Below are positions 27,154 through 36,029 of a DNA stretch of 64,000 nucleotides, piece after piece. The stretch covers positions 62,001-126,000 of the forward strand of contig NZ_JADIJC010000001.1 of the NCBI RefSeq assembly GCF_015278255.1, given 5' to 3'. The translations under genes and the position numbers were made by a program. The DNA comes from Microbacterium hibisci (lineage in GTDB: Bacteria; Actinomycetota; Actinomycetes; Actinomycetales; Microbacteriaceae). Below the pieces are notes generated by a model, which saw nothing but the letters and a program-made list of their open reading frames with translations, was not told the origin of the DNA and ran no database searches. Numbering within the stretch: position 1 is the stretch's first letter; each line of letters starts with the position of its first letter.

Positions 27154-28377
27154 TCAGCTCAAGATGTCGAGCATGCGGCGCTGGATGCGACGGTCGAGGT
27201 CGTCGAGCTCGCCGATCACGTCGTTCGCCGCCCACACGCGGTCGCGTTTGCGGCCGGTGATCTCGGCGATGACGCCGGCCTCGGTGAGGCGGTCGAGCGC
27301 CGCATACGCGGTCGCCGGGGTGCTGCCGAGAGCGGCGATCGCGTCTTCGCCCGACATGACGGGGTCGTCGAGCAGAGCGGCGAGCAGCCGGTCGGTGGCC
27401 GAACCGGCGGACGTATCGACGAGGGACCGCCATTCCGACGGCAGGTCGCGCAGGGCCGAGATGGAAGCGCGTGACTCGATCGCGGCGGCGGTGGCCGCGC
27501 GCACCATCATCTCGATCACGGGCGCCGGATCACCGTCGCGGTACGACGTCAGCGCGGCGAAGTAGTCTTCACGCACGGCCAGGATGCCGCTCGCCAGCGG
27601 CACGACGGCCGTTTTCGTGACCCCGCGCCGGCGCAGGATGGCGCTGACGAGCGCGCGCCCGACGCGGCCGTTGCCGTCGGTGAACGGGTGGATCGACTCG
27701 AACTGCGCATGCGCGATCGCGGCCTGCACGAACACCGGCATGTCGTCGCGCGCGGACCATGCGACGAGGTCGTCGACGAGGGCGCCCACGAGCTCGGGCG
27801 GCGGGGGCACGTAGAGCGCGTCGCGCGGACTGTGGTCGCTGCCGCCGATCCAGTTCTGCATGTCGCGCGGTCGGCCGGCATACGACGCCTCCGCGGAGTC
27901 GTCGGCCATCAGGGTCCGGTGCGCGGCGAGCAGGTCGTCGAGCGTGATGCGGCCGGTCTCGCCGGCGCGGTCGACGAGGCGGTGGAGAGCAGCGGATGCC
28001 GCGACCATGCTGGTCGCGCTGCTGTTGGCTCGGCTGCCGGCCAGGGCGCGGGCGTAGTCGGACGCGCTCGCCGAGATCCGTTCGATCTTGGAGGACGCCA
28101 CCGACTCGGTGCGCAGCATGAAGCGTCCGAGGGCGCGCGACTGCGACCGGGCCTCGCCGTCGGTCGTGAGCACCTCGACCAGCGCCCGCTCCGACGCGGC
28201 GGTGAGCCGCGGGCTGGGCGCGAAAGTCAGGCTCGCGATGCGCGGGGGGATCGCCACGATCACGGACCGCAGCATCCGATCTTCGCGATTGCCGCCCCGC
28301 ATCGATTGGCGCCACTCGCGCGGCTCTCGCGTGTGGGCGGGCCAGCCCGTCGTACCGGCTGAATCAGCGGCAGTCAT
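27154..28377 (-). CDS. Fic-domain protein with C-terminal winged helix
   Basis: 407 residues. The Fic active-site loop HPFTDGNGRVGR is intact, with catalytic His and the Asn-Gly-Arg that bind the nucleotide, so AMP transfer to a protein target is the likely activity. An N-terminal Fic_N-like segment carries SSKIER where class II autoinhibited Fic proteins have S/T-xxx-E-G/N; the final residue is Arg. The C-terminus (about 340-407) reads as a winged helix (DAIAALGSTPATAYAALDRL). Target unknown. A later start near residue 34 (MLRSVIVAIPP) cannot be excluded. Confidence 0.88.
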   Translation of the reverse strand: MTAADSAGTTGWPAHTREPREWRQSMRGGNREDRMLRSVIVAIPPRIASLTFAPSPRLTAASERALVEVLTTDGEARSQSRALGRFMLRTESVASSKIERISASASDYARALAGSRANSSATSMVAASAALHRLVDRAGETGRITLDDLLAAHRTLMADDSAEASYAGRPRDMQNWIGGSDHSPRDALYVPPPPELVGALVDDLVAWSARDDMPVFVQAAIAHAQFESIHPFTDGNGRVGRALVSAILRRRGVTKTAVVPLASGILAVREDYFAALTSYRDGDPAPVIEMMVRAATAAAIESRASISALRDLPSEWRSLVDTSAGSATDRLLAALLDDPVMSGEDAIAALGSTPATAYAALDRLTEAGVIAEITGRKRDRVWAANDVIGELDDLDRRIQRRMLDILS

Positions 28378-28483
28378 TGTTTCAGTTTAGGAGACCGAAT
28401 TGAAATAAGACAGAGCGTCGTTCTTCTGCACGAGGAGAGCGGCTCCGGTATGTTGGCGCTCGAGAATCATTCTGCTGGGGAGC

Positions 28484-29878
28484 ATGATGTCGGACCGGTC
28501 TCAGGGGGGACCGCCGCCGGGTTGGTACGCCGATGCGACGCGTGCTGATCTCGTGCGGTGGTGGAATGGCGACGCGTGGACGGATGAGATCCGTCCGGCG
28601 ATGACGGATGCCGCGTCCCCGGCTGATCCTTCGCCGCAAGCCGCGGCGGCGGCATCAGCGGATGCGCCGGGGCAGGCGTCCGTGGACGCGCCGCCGGCGA
28701 GCCGTGCCGAGCGGCGTGTGGCCCTGCGGGCGGCCCCCGTGGTGCCCGATGCGTCGCCGGACGTGCCGCTGGCAGACGCCGAGCCGCCTGAGCGAGCCGG
28801 ACTCAGCGGCGAGGTGCCCACGCCGGCCGCACCTTCCCGGCGCGGCGGACGAGCGCGGCGAGCCTCGAGGGGGCCGGCGACCGGCGGTGCGGATGGCGTG
28901 GAGTCGAGCGCGGCGCCCGATGACCGTCCGGCAACCGACGCGCGTTCTCGGGGAGCTTCCGGGGATGGCCTGCTTGCTCAGGACATAACCGCGCCCGTGC
29001 ACGCGTGGCCGGCGCCGTCGTCGCTCGCCGAGGCAGGTTGCCCGACAGCGGAGTCGGCCGGGAGTGATTCGGGTGTTGACCGTGACGCGGCCGTGCCCGA
29101 GGCGGACTCGTCGGCGCCGGTGCACGCGTGGCCGGCGCCGTCGTCGCTCGCGGATGCGCGTTCCACGCCGGCGGGATCGGGCGAGGGTGACGCTGGGGTC
29201 GAGCATGACCGGGCCGTGCCGGAGGCGGACTCGTCGGCGTCGGTGCACGCGTGGCCGGCGCCGACGTCACTCGGCGACGCGCCCGAATCGACCGATGATC
29301 CGACAGGCGGCGGCACGGATCGCGGGCCGACCGCACCGGTCGGGGTCGCGGCATCGGTCCCGCCCTCTGCGGTGGAAGGGTCGCCGCAGGACGCGACCGA
29401 CGAGGCAGCTTCATCGACGACGACCCGACCCTCGGCGCGCGGTGCGGAGGGGGAGCGCTACCCCGACCAGATCCCGCCCCGCAGGCCGTTGCCTCCCGAC
29501 GACCGGCCGCCGACGCCCATCGTCTATCAGCCGATGTCGAGTTCGTACGTGGGCGAGATGCGTCCGCGCTTGCCCGAGGCGAGCGCGCGGAACGTGGCGG
29601 CACGGGCGGCGATCGTGCTCATCGTGCTGGCGCTGATCGGCGGCGTGGCCGTCGTCGGGTGGCTGGCCGACTGGGATCGGACCATTGCGGGGCTGGTCAG
29701 CCTGGTCAGCGTCGCGTTCGCGTCCGGCGCGTTCTTCCTCGCGGTCGGCGGACTCATCGTCGCGGCGCAGCGTTCCACCAGTCGGGTGCTGTCGGCGATC
29801 GCGCTGGTGGTGTCGCTGGGACTCGCGGTCTGGCTGGTGTTCGTCGCGACTGAGCAGGCGCTGGCGATCCTCGCGTGA
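28484..29878 (+). CDS. DUF2510 membrane protein with a long repetitive linker
   Basis: 464 residues. The DUF2510 motif PPPGWYADATRADLVRWWNG is at residues 10-29. A disordered Ala/Pro/Ser linker follows, in which a segment containing VHAWPAPSSL recurs three times (encoded around 28996, 29119 and 29242). At the C-terminus are three hydrophobic helices (about 370-392, 400-425, 433-462). DUF2510 occurs at the ends of many actinobacterial membrane proteins, with unknown role. Expressed rightward, divergent from fic with 106 bases between them. Confidence 0.8.
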   Translation: MMSDRSQGGPPPGWYADATRADLVRWWNGDAWTDEIRPAMTDAASPADPSPQAAAAASADAPGQASVDAPPASRAERRVALRAAPVVPDASPDVPLADAEPPERAGLSGEVPTPAAPSRRGGRARRASRGPATGGADGVESSAAPDDRPATDARSRGASGDGLLAQDITAPVHAWPAPSSLAEAGCPTAESAGSDSGVDRDAAVPEADSSAPVHAWPAPSSLADARSTPAGSGEGDAGVEHDRAVPEADSSASVHAWPAPTSLGDAPESTDDPTGGGTDRGPTAPVGVAASVPPSAVEGSPQDATDEAASSTTTRPSARGAEGERYPDQIPPRRPLPPDDRPPTPIVYQPMSSSYVGEMRPRLPEASARNVAARAAIVLIVLALIGGVAVVGWLADWDRTIAGLVSLVSVAFASGAFFLAVGGLIVAAQRSTSRVLSAIALVVSLGLAVWLVFVATEQALAILA

Positions 29879-29997
29879 GGCCCCGACGGCTCGTGCGGGC
29901 GAGTCGCGCATGGTGTGGCCGTGCGGGCGCGTCCGCACGCTGAGCACACCGAGAATCCGGTCTATCGGGACGGCGCACGATCTGCCACGCTCGCGGT

Positions 29998-30204
29998 ATG
30001 GACCTCGTCATCGTGCTGGTGATCGCTCTGGCGCTGGCCGCGGCTGTGCTCGTGTGGGCGGCGGTGCACTGGATCCGCACGCGGCGCACGACACGTGACG
30101 ACCTCGTGCGCGCCGGAGACCCCGGCGACGAGGTCTCGTCGTACCGCGCCAGTCGCCGCGCCGAGGGCGAGGCCGCCTGGACCCGCATCAGCGGCGGCGT
30201 CTGA
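29998..30204 (+). CDS. Small single-pass membrane protein
   Basis: 68 residues: one N-terminal hydrophobic helix (residues 2-25) and a charged cytoplasmic tail with RTRRTTRDDLVRAGDPGDE. CACGCT six bases before the ATG matches the leaderless pattern. No family recognised, but the clear helix and codon pattern favour a real gene. Confidence 0.55.
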   Translation: MDLVIVLVIALALAAAVLVWAAVHWIRTRRTTRDDLVRAGDPGDEVSSYRASRRAEGEAAWTRISGGV

Positions 30205-30641
30205 GCCGGATGCCCGTCCGAGCTCGCCGAGGCCGAGCGAGCACTGAGGCGGTCCGAGCGCGCCGACGCAGTCCGAACACACCGACGCAGTCAGAAGTCA
30301 GAGAGGGCTGAGGCCGTCCGATTACGCCGACGCCGTCCGGGCACCGACGCATCCCGAGCTCGCTGACGCCGTCCGAAGGCACAGTCTGCGCCCCGACGCA
30401 CCGTCACGGCGCGCGGACGCCCGTCCGTGCGCGCCTGCGCGGTCCGAGCGCGCCGAAGCCGTCCGAGCATGTCGACGCCGTCTCCTGCGCGTCGATGTCG
30501 TCCGGCGCGCCGATGCCCCAGCCCCGCCCAAGCTGCCCGCCCACCCCATTCCGTGCGCGTTCTGCCACGCTCCCACACCGACGCTCTCCTGAACCGACGC
30601 CCTCCTGAGGTGGCCGCCAGAAAACCCCTGCGGTGCCGCGA
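30205..30641. repeat. Noncoding region of degenerate short tandem repeats
   Basis: From about 30225 to 30520 the sequence drifts through imperfect copies of an 16-20-base unit around CGCCGACGCCGTCCGA (for example near 30257, 30276, 30327, 30367, 30456). The copies differ in length, so no frame is kept; arginine-rich frames on the minus strand are artefacts. Between 30520 and 30641 nothing further is seen. The region lies downstream of both the small membrane gene and the leftward HNH gene. Confidence 0.6.
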
Positions 30642-32024
30642 TCAGAACGGCGGCGGATCGGCGTCCACCGTCCGCGCGGTCGGCGAGATCCACCAGGTGG
30701 CTCCGGTGACTTCGTCGCGGTAGAGCTGCCACAGGCTCTTGCTCTTCACCGTGTGGTGCGCCTTGCAGAGCGGCGCCAGGTTCGTATCGGCGGTGGCTCC
30801 GCCGTACTGCCAGTCGAGACGGTGGTCGATGTCGCAGTCGCGAGCCGAGCGGACGCAGCCGGGCGCGATGCACACCCGATCCCGGACGCCGAGCCAGCGG
30901 CGCAGCGCCTTCGGAACCCGGTACGTGGTGCGGTCGACGTCGAGCACCGTCCCGGTGACGGGATGGGTGAGGATGCGGACCCAGCTGGATGCCTCGCCCG
31001 CGAGCCGCCGGGCCGTCTCGGCGTCGATCGGCCCGTAGCCGTCGAGCGTCGCAGGCTCGTCGTCGTGACCGAGCAGCGTCATCACCGGAACGGTGATCGC
31101 GACCGACGGACGCCAACGCGGCCCGCTCGGGTCCGCGAGGTCGGTCGTCGTCAGAAGATCGAGGAGCGAATCGGCGCGAAGCTGCGCGAGCGTCCGCTCT
31201 TCGCCCGGCTGGGCGCGCAGGTGCCGCGCACGGGCATCGGAGTGCTGATACGCCGCCAGCACGCGATCCGCCGAAGCGAAGACCGTGAGCGACGCCATCC
31301 CGTCGTGTTCGGCCTCGAACCACGCGTTGCGGTCGGCCGCAGCCCGCTTGTGGCGCACGTCGAGCGGCTCCGGATGCAGTCGCTCGCGCGCGACCCGTGC
31401 GCGAAGACGGAACTTGCCCGGCTGCAGGGTCCTCGCGGCGTGCGCGACGGCCTCGTCGAACCGCGCCCAGGCTTCGGTCGCGTCGAGGGGAAGCGTCGCC
31501 GCCTGCTGCGCGGTCGTCGCGGCGTTCTGCTGCGAGACCTGCCCCGCCCGGAACGCCTCCCACACCCGTGGGCACCGTTCCCGCAGGGCGTCGGCGTGTG
31601 CAGCTCGCGTACGCACGGTCGCCTCCGACATGCCCAGCCGGGTCGCCAGCTCCATCGCTGCCGCACGCTCCGCGATGTTCCGCCGCTCCGCTCGCACCGC
31701 CGAGACAGACCGGCCCTGCGGATCGCGCCATTCCGGGTCATGGGTAGGATCAGGCCCGACCCACGGATCCGGGCAGGATGCGGCATCCGTCAACACCTGC
31801 GCTATACCCGCGTACTCCTCGGCGATGAGCAGCCGCTGGCGGTACGTGACGTACTCGAGAGCGTCCATCGCGACCTCGTGCACGGCGCCGGACCTTTGCA
31901 GCTCATCGACGTCGATGCGGGGCGGTTCCTCGCCCGGCTCGAGCACATCACTCGGATCGAGGAAGCGCTCGGGGTCGCGCTCGAGCCACGGATCGGCATC
32001 CGTGAAATTCGATGAAATGCTCAC
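30642..32024 (-). CDS. DUF222 / HNH endonuclease domain protein
   Basis: 460 residues. The N-terminal 330 form a DUF222 (13E12-like) helical domain; the C-terminus has a zinc-binding HNH motif: C-x4-C in CIAPGC, CDIDHRLDWQYGG with the catalytic His, and LAPLCKAHHTVK. These proteins occur in many copies in mycobacteria and Microbacteriaceae and are presumed nucleases, possibly of mobile origin; cellular role unknown. The ATG near 32022 sits in an AT-richer promoter region (AAGAGAATACGAA) shared with the divergent NYN gene. Confidence 0.88.
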   Translation of the reverse strand: MSISSNFTDADPWLERDPERFLDPSDVLEPGEEPPRIDVDELQRSGAVHEVAMDALEYVTYRQRLLIAEEYAGIAQVLTDAASCPDPWVGPDPTHDPEWRDPQGRSVSAVRAERRNIAERAAAMELATRLGMSEATVRTRAAHADALRERCPRVWEAFRAGQVSQQNAATTAQQAATLPLDATEAWARFDEAVAHAARTLQPGKFRLRARVARERLHPEPLDVRHKRAAADRNAWFEAEHDGMASLTVFASADRVLAAYQHSDARARHLRAQPGEERTLAQLRADSLLDLLTTTDLADPSGPRWRPSVAITVPVMTLLGHDDEPATLDGYGPIDAETARRLAGEASSWVRILTHPVTGTVLDVDRTTYRVPKALRRWLGVRDRVCIAPGCVRSARDCDIDHRLDWQYGGATADTNLAPLCKAHHTVKSKSLWQLYRDEVTGATWWISPTARTVDADPPPF

Positions 32025-32126
32025 ATAAAGAGAATACGAACCACCTCAGACATTCGAACAGAAGATCGGACCTCCAGCCCCGCGAGCCGCCCGCCGCGGC
32101 AACCCGCCGACCGGCAAGATGGTGCC

Positions 32127-33581
32127 ATGGACGCCCGTGCCCTCGCCCCACGCCGACTGCGTTCGGCCATGTTCGTCGACTTCGACAACGTGTATTCGCT
32201 GCTCCAGCGCCTCGATGCGGACGCGGCGAAGCTGTTCGCCGAGGATCCAGCCCGCTGGGTGACGGAGCTCACGAGCGGGACCGACCAGGACGGAGCGTTC
32301 ACCCGCCGCTTTCTGGTGCAGAAGTGCTATCTCAATCCGGCGCCGTACTCTCGGTACCGCCCGAACTTCACGCGTGCCGGGTTCCAGGTCGTCGACTGCC
32401 CGTCGCTCACGCAGCAGGGCAAGTCGAGTGCCGACATCAACCTCGTGCTCGACGCGATGGACGCCCTCGCCTCGACCACGCGGTTCGACGAGTTCGTCTT
32501 CCTCTCGGCCGATGCCGACTTCACGCCGCTGGTCATCCGGTGCCGCGCGGCCGACCGGCAGGTGACGATCGTCACACCGGGGCCGGCCGCGGCCGCCTAT
32601 CGGGCCGTCGCCGACACGGTGCTCTCGGCCGACATGTTCATCGGGCTCCTGACCGGCTCGGACGCGGCAACGATCCTCGACTCGCCCGCGCCCGGCACAT
32701 CCGGCTCGCCCTCGCCGGCCACGCCCGGGACGCCCACCACATCCGACACGCCCGGCACATCCGGCTCGCCCGCCCCCGACGCATCCGGCCCGGCCGCCAC
32801 GGCTGCCGCCATCCCCACAGCCTCCGCCGAACCCGCGCCCGCGACGCCGCCCGTCGCCCCGGCCACACCGCCTGTCCGCTCGGAGGTCCCGGTCGCCGCC
32901 GTCCACCACCTCGTGCGCTCGGCAGATCGCCCCGTAGCTCTCGCGGCCGCCGCCGCGGAGGCTCTGCGCGCCGACCCGACGCTCCGCGAGCGGGGTTGGG
33001 ACGGTGCCGGCACGTTCGCAGCGTGGCTGCAACGATCCGTCACCGACCTCGCGGTCGACACCCGCAAACCCGGATACGTGTGGGATCCGGCGCGCTTCCA
33101 GGAGTCCGATCTGCCCCAGCCCGCCGCCGACGAGCAGCAGATCGCGGCAACCGCCGCGGGCGCCCTGGCTGCCGGAAGCGACCAGCGGGTGCCCGGACTC
33201 ACCGAGCTGCAGCGCCGCGTGGTCGCGCTCACCGAGACGCCCGGACTCGCGCAGGCGGGCTATCGGTGCCTGCTCGAGCAGCTCGATTTCGATCTCGCGC
33301 TGCACCCCTTCAGCCGCAACGAGACGTCCAAGCGCGTCCGCGATGCCTGTGCGAAAGTCGACGTGCCGATCGGCCGCGCGGCGATCAACTTCGTCATCAA
33401 CGGGCTCCTGCTGGCGGGCGCCGGCCTCGACGGCGAGCCCAGCGCCGAAGAGCTGGCCGCCGTGTGGACCGACAACGTGCTGGGCCTCTGTCGCGGCGCA
33501 CGCATCGAGCTGAGCGCCGCCGATGTCGCCGAGATCACCGAGTGGGTGAGCGGCGGTCTGGTCGCCCTGGATCCCGTCTGA
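32127..33581 (+). CDS. NYN (PIN-like) domain RNase protein with C-terminal OST-HTH-like region
   Basis: 484 residues. The NYN core (about 12-175) has the acidic metal ligands in FVDFDNV (D18, D20), SADINLVLDAMD and LSADADFTPL, as in LabA/DUF88 proteins. A Pro/Ser/Thr/Ala linker (about 185-255) leads to a C-terminal half with two helical winged-helix-like blocks, comparable with OST-HTH/LOTUS domains that bind RNA. It is likely a ribonuclease or RNA-binding factor. CAAGAT six bases before the ATG marks a leaderless start. Confidence 0.82.
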   Translation: MDARALAPRRLRSAMFVDFDNVYSLLQRLDADAAKLFAEDPARWVTELTSGTDQDGAFTRRFLVQKCYLNPAPYSRYRPNFTRAGFQVVDCPSLTQQGKSSADINLVLDAMDALASTTRFDEFVFLSADADFTPLVIRCRAADRQVTIVTPGPAAAAYRAVADTVLSADMFIGLLTGSDAATILDSPAPGTSGSPSPATPGTPTTSDTPGTSGSPAPDASGPAATAAAIPTASAEPAPATPPVAPATPPVRSEVPVAAVHHLVRSADRPVALAAAAAEALRADPTLRERGWDGAGTFAAWLQRSVTDLAVDTRKPGYVWDPARFQESDLPQPAADEQQIAATAAGALAAGSDQRVPGLTELQRRVVALTETPGLAQAGYRCLLEQLDFDLALHPFSRNETSKRVRDACAKVDVPIGRAAINFVINGLLLAGAGLDGEPSAEELAAVWTDNVLGLCRGARIELSAADVAEITEWVSGGLVALDPV

Positions 33582-33652
33582 CCCCGGTCGCGCCACCGCG
33601 ATGCAGATGACGGATGCCGCGCCCCGGCCGCCATCTGCAGCGCCGGCGCGGC

Positions 33653-34138
33653 TCAGGGCAGCAGCGACGCGATGTTGCGGGCGACGAGCCAGACGATCCC
33701 GATCGACGTGAGCACCAGCGCCCACACCGCCTCGCGCTTGCGGGTCGGACGCCGCACCGCGATCACCATGCCCACGATCGCGAGCACGAACGCGGCGATG
33801 ATCATGCCCAGCCAGAGCAGCGACAGCAGGCCGAACAGCCACAGGAACTGCAGGATCTCCGGTCCCAGCGCGAACGCCAGCCCCGCGATGGCCAGCGATC
33901 CGAGCAGCTGCACGACGATGAGGATGAGCGCCGCCTTCGCCGGCCCGTTCTTCGCCGACGGAGCCGCACCCTGCTTCGGGTCGCTGCCGAACGTCGCGCC
34001 GTACGCCGACGCCGGAGTCGGCGGCAGCACGTGATGGGTCCAGCCGCTGCCGTCCCACCACCGCGTCTGCGCCGTCGACGGGTCGTACACCCACCCCGGC
34101 GGCGGCGCCTGGCCGGCCGTCGGCGCTTCGCCGCTCAT
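33653..34138 (-). CDS. Small DUF2510 membrane protein
   Basis: 161 residues. The DUF2510 motif PPPGWVYDPSTAQTRWWDGS is at residues 11-30, followed by a short linker and three or four hydrophobic helices (about 67-160). It ends VARNIASLLP. Role unknown; together with the gene at 28484 it is the second member of this family in the window. The 226 bases to the next rightward gene contain a TTCCCCAGTGCGCTCAGG stretch and its near repeat GCCCCGGTGCGCTCAGG. Confidence 0.8.
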   Translation of the reverse strand: MSGEAPTAGQAPPPGWVYDPSTAQTRWWDGSGWTHHVLPPTPASAYGATFGSDPKQGAAPSAKNGPAKAALILIVVQLLGSLAIAGLAFALGPEILQFLWLFGLLSLLWLGMIIAAFVLAIVGMVIAVRRPTRKREAVWALVLTSIGIVWLVARNIASLLP

Positions 34139-34351
34139 GCGGCAACCTCGTCCAGGCGCGCGTGCGCTCGTGTCATCGGGATCCTCAATCCCTCAGGCGG
34201 ACACCGGATGCCGGAGCCCGCTGTTCCCCAGTGCGCTCAGGGTAACGGGTGCGCGAGCTCGGATGACAGTGTTCAGCCCCGGTGCGCTCAGGAATCGCCT
34301 AGGAGTGCGGTCGGCGGTCGTCTTAGAGGGTGTTCCGCCGCGGGTTGATCG

Positions 34352-34357
34352 TAAGAT
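34352..34357 (+). promoter_or_regulatory. -10 box before the O-antigen-ligase-like gene
   Basis: TAAGAT, seven bases before the ATG at 34365, with no Shine-Dalgarno. This is the best match to a sigma-70 -10 box among the leaderless starts in the window. Confidence 0.6.
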
Positions 34358-34364
34358 TCGGCGA

Positions 34365-35807
34365 ATGGGGACTGAGACGTCGGTGGGGACCGACCAACTC
34401 ACGGGGATGCTGCGCGTACCGCGCACGCCGGACGGCGCAGTGGATTCGCGTGCACTGCTCGTGCGCATCGGACGGGCCGCGCCCGCGTTCATCGCACTGT
34501 GGGGGCTGTTCTGGCTCACGGGACGCGGGATCGCGACGCAGCACCTCGATGTCGGCATCGCCGTCGCGACCGCGGTGCCCCTGTGGATCGCGGCCCGTGC
34601 ATGGCGGCTGCCATGGTGGCTGCACGCGGGTGCAGCGTCTTTTCCGCTGTCCATCGCGGTCATTGCCCTCGCACACGCGGATCCGACCGGGACGGTGCGG
34701 GGCGCCAAGCTCGCCTACGGGGCGATTCTCTTCCTCGCGATCGCCGCGTGGGCGCGGACGGTTCGCCGGCGGCTCGTCGTCGGACTGCTGATCGCGGGAC
34801 TCGGCCTCGGGGCGTTCGCGTTGGCGTGGATGACCTGGATGACCGTCCAGCCAGCTCCGTGGAACCTGATGAAGGGCACCCTCGACTGGCACAACCAGTT
34901 CGCGATTCAGATGATCTTCGGGGTATCGGCCGGCATCTTCATCGGGGTGCTCGGCCGTGGAGGGTGGTCGATCTTCGCCATGGTCTGCGCCGCGGTGTGC
35001 GGCGCAGGCGTAGTGCTTTCGGGTTCGCGCTACGGCTTCGCGCTGGCGTGCGCGGTGGTGGCTGCGGCGCTGGCTGCTGCGCTGGTCGTGACGATCCGAG
35101 AGCGTCGCCGAGGTCCGGTCGCCCGCTGGGCCGCGGTGCTCGCCGGCGCGCTGATATTGCCCGTGTTGCTCCGAAGTCCGCTGTTCTTTCCCGGATTCGC
35201 GTTCGGAGTCGACCCGTTCGGCACGATGACACAGCGGGGCGGGCTCGACAGCTCGGGCGCGACCCGGCTGGATTGGTGGCGCGCAGCGTGGGAGATCGGG
35301 CTGGATCACTCCGCCGTAGGGAGCGGACTGCTGACCTTCGCCCATCAGGCGGTGTGCCATGCGGCCATGCCGCAGTGGCACCCGCACAACGAGTGGGCGT
35401 ACACCTGGGCGGAAGGGGGAGCCGTCGGGCTCCTTCCGATGCTGCTGCTCCTCGCGGGAGTGCTCGCGCTCGTTGTGCGGTCGTTGCGGCCGTTGCCTGG
35501 CAACGTCGAGTTGCGACGGGATCCTGCGCGATGGGGTGGGCTTGTCGCGTTGGTAGCGGCGGTCGGTCACCTCGTCCTCGAGTACGACCTCTATTACACG
35601 ACCCTCGTCGGGCTCATCTCTGTGACAGGCGGCATGGCGGTTGCGCCGGTGGTGCGGTTGTCAGGACGACGAGCGAGTGAGGTGATGGCGTGGTGCGGCC
35701 TTGCAGTCGCGCTCGCGGTCGTCGTCGGCGCGGTGACTCTAGATCCGTCGTTCGAAACGTGGCCGTGGCCGGTGATTGACGGCTACCCCCAGGTCTGCGC
35801 GAGGTGA
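34365..35807 (+). CDS. O-antigen ligase-like polytopic membrane protein (Wzy/WaaL/PglL type)
   Basis: 480 residues with about ten hydrophobic segments. Typical signs are the loop LDWHNQFAIQMIFGVSAG (about 172-189), SGSRYGFALA, and the periplasmic-side loop with WHPHNEWAYTWAEGGAVGLL (about 343-362), where the His and Glu are conserved in this superfamily. Members polymerise or ligate lipid-linked glycans; some are oligosaccharyltransferases that glycosylate type IV pilins. It stands directly upstream of the pilin gene, so a pilin-modifying or surface-glycan role is plausible but unproven. Upstream in-frame codons from 34137 are not favoured. Confidence 0.8.
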   Translation: MGTETSVGTDQLTGMLRVPRTPDGAVDSRALLVRIGRAAPAFIALWGLFWLTGRGIATQHLDVGIAVATAVPLWIAARAWRLPWWLHAGAASFPLSIAVIALAHADPTGTVRGAKLAYGAILFLAIAAWARTVRRRLVVGLLIAGLGLGAFALAWMTWMTVQPAPWNLMKGTLDWHNQFAIQMIFGVSAGIFIGVLGRGGWSIFAMVCAAVCGAGVVLSGSRYGFALACAVVAAALAAALVVTIRERRRGPVARWAAVLAGALILPVLLRSPLFFPGFAFGVDPFGTMTQRGGLDSSGATRLDWWRAAWEIGLDHSAVGSGLLTFAHQAVCHAAMPQWHPHNEWAYTWAEGGAVGLLPMLLLLAGVLALVVRSLRPLPGNVELRRDPARWGGLVALVAAVGHLVLEYDLYYTTLVGLISVTGGMAVAPVVRLSGRRASEVMAWCGLAVALAVVVGAVTLDPSFETWPWPVIDGYPQVCAR

Positions 35808-36029
35808 GCTTTCCTGAGTCAAACCTTGCGGAATCATAAGCGTCCTGGCGATGCATGTCTGAGCATGTTCCCGCATGATTGTCGGCGGGGAGGGGTATCG
35901 CGGTGAGCGCCGCGGTTCTCCACCGGCCCTGACGGGGCTGGACACGCAAGCGACTGGGGATACTCGCCGTGCGTGTGTGGCTGGTCACGTTCTGGGTACA
36001 TCACCGGAAACAGAATGGGGAGACCGCAC
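35808..36029 (+). promoter_or_regulatory. Presumed promoter and leader of the major pilin gene
   Basis: 222 bases without a gene, less GC-rich than the flanks. GGGGAGA at 36017-36023 is the pilin ribosome binding site. Candidate hexamers (TTGCGG at 35825, CATAAG near 35836) are poorly spaced, so no promoter is assigned. High pilin expression would need one here, because the upstream membrane-protein gene is unlikely to be strongly transcribed. Confidence 0.4.
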
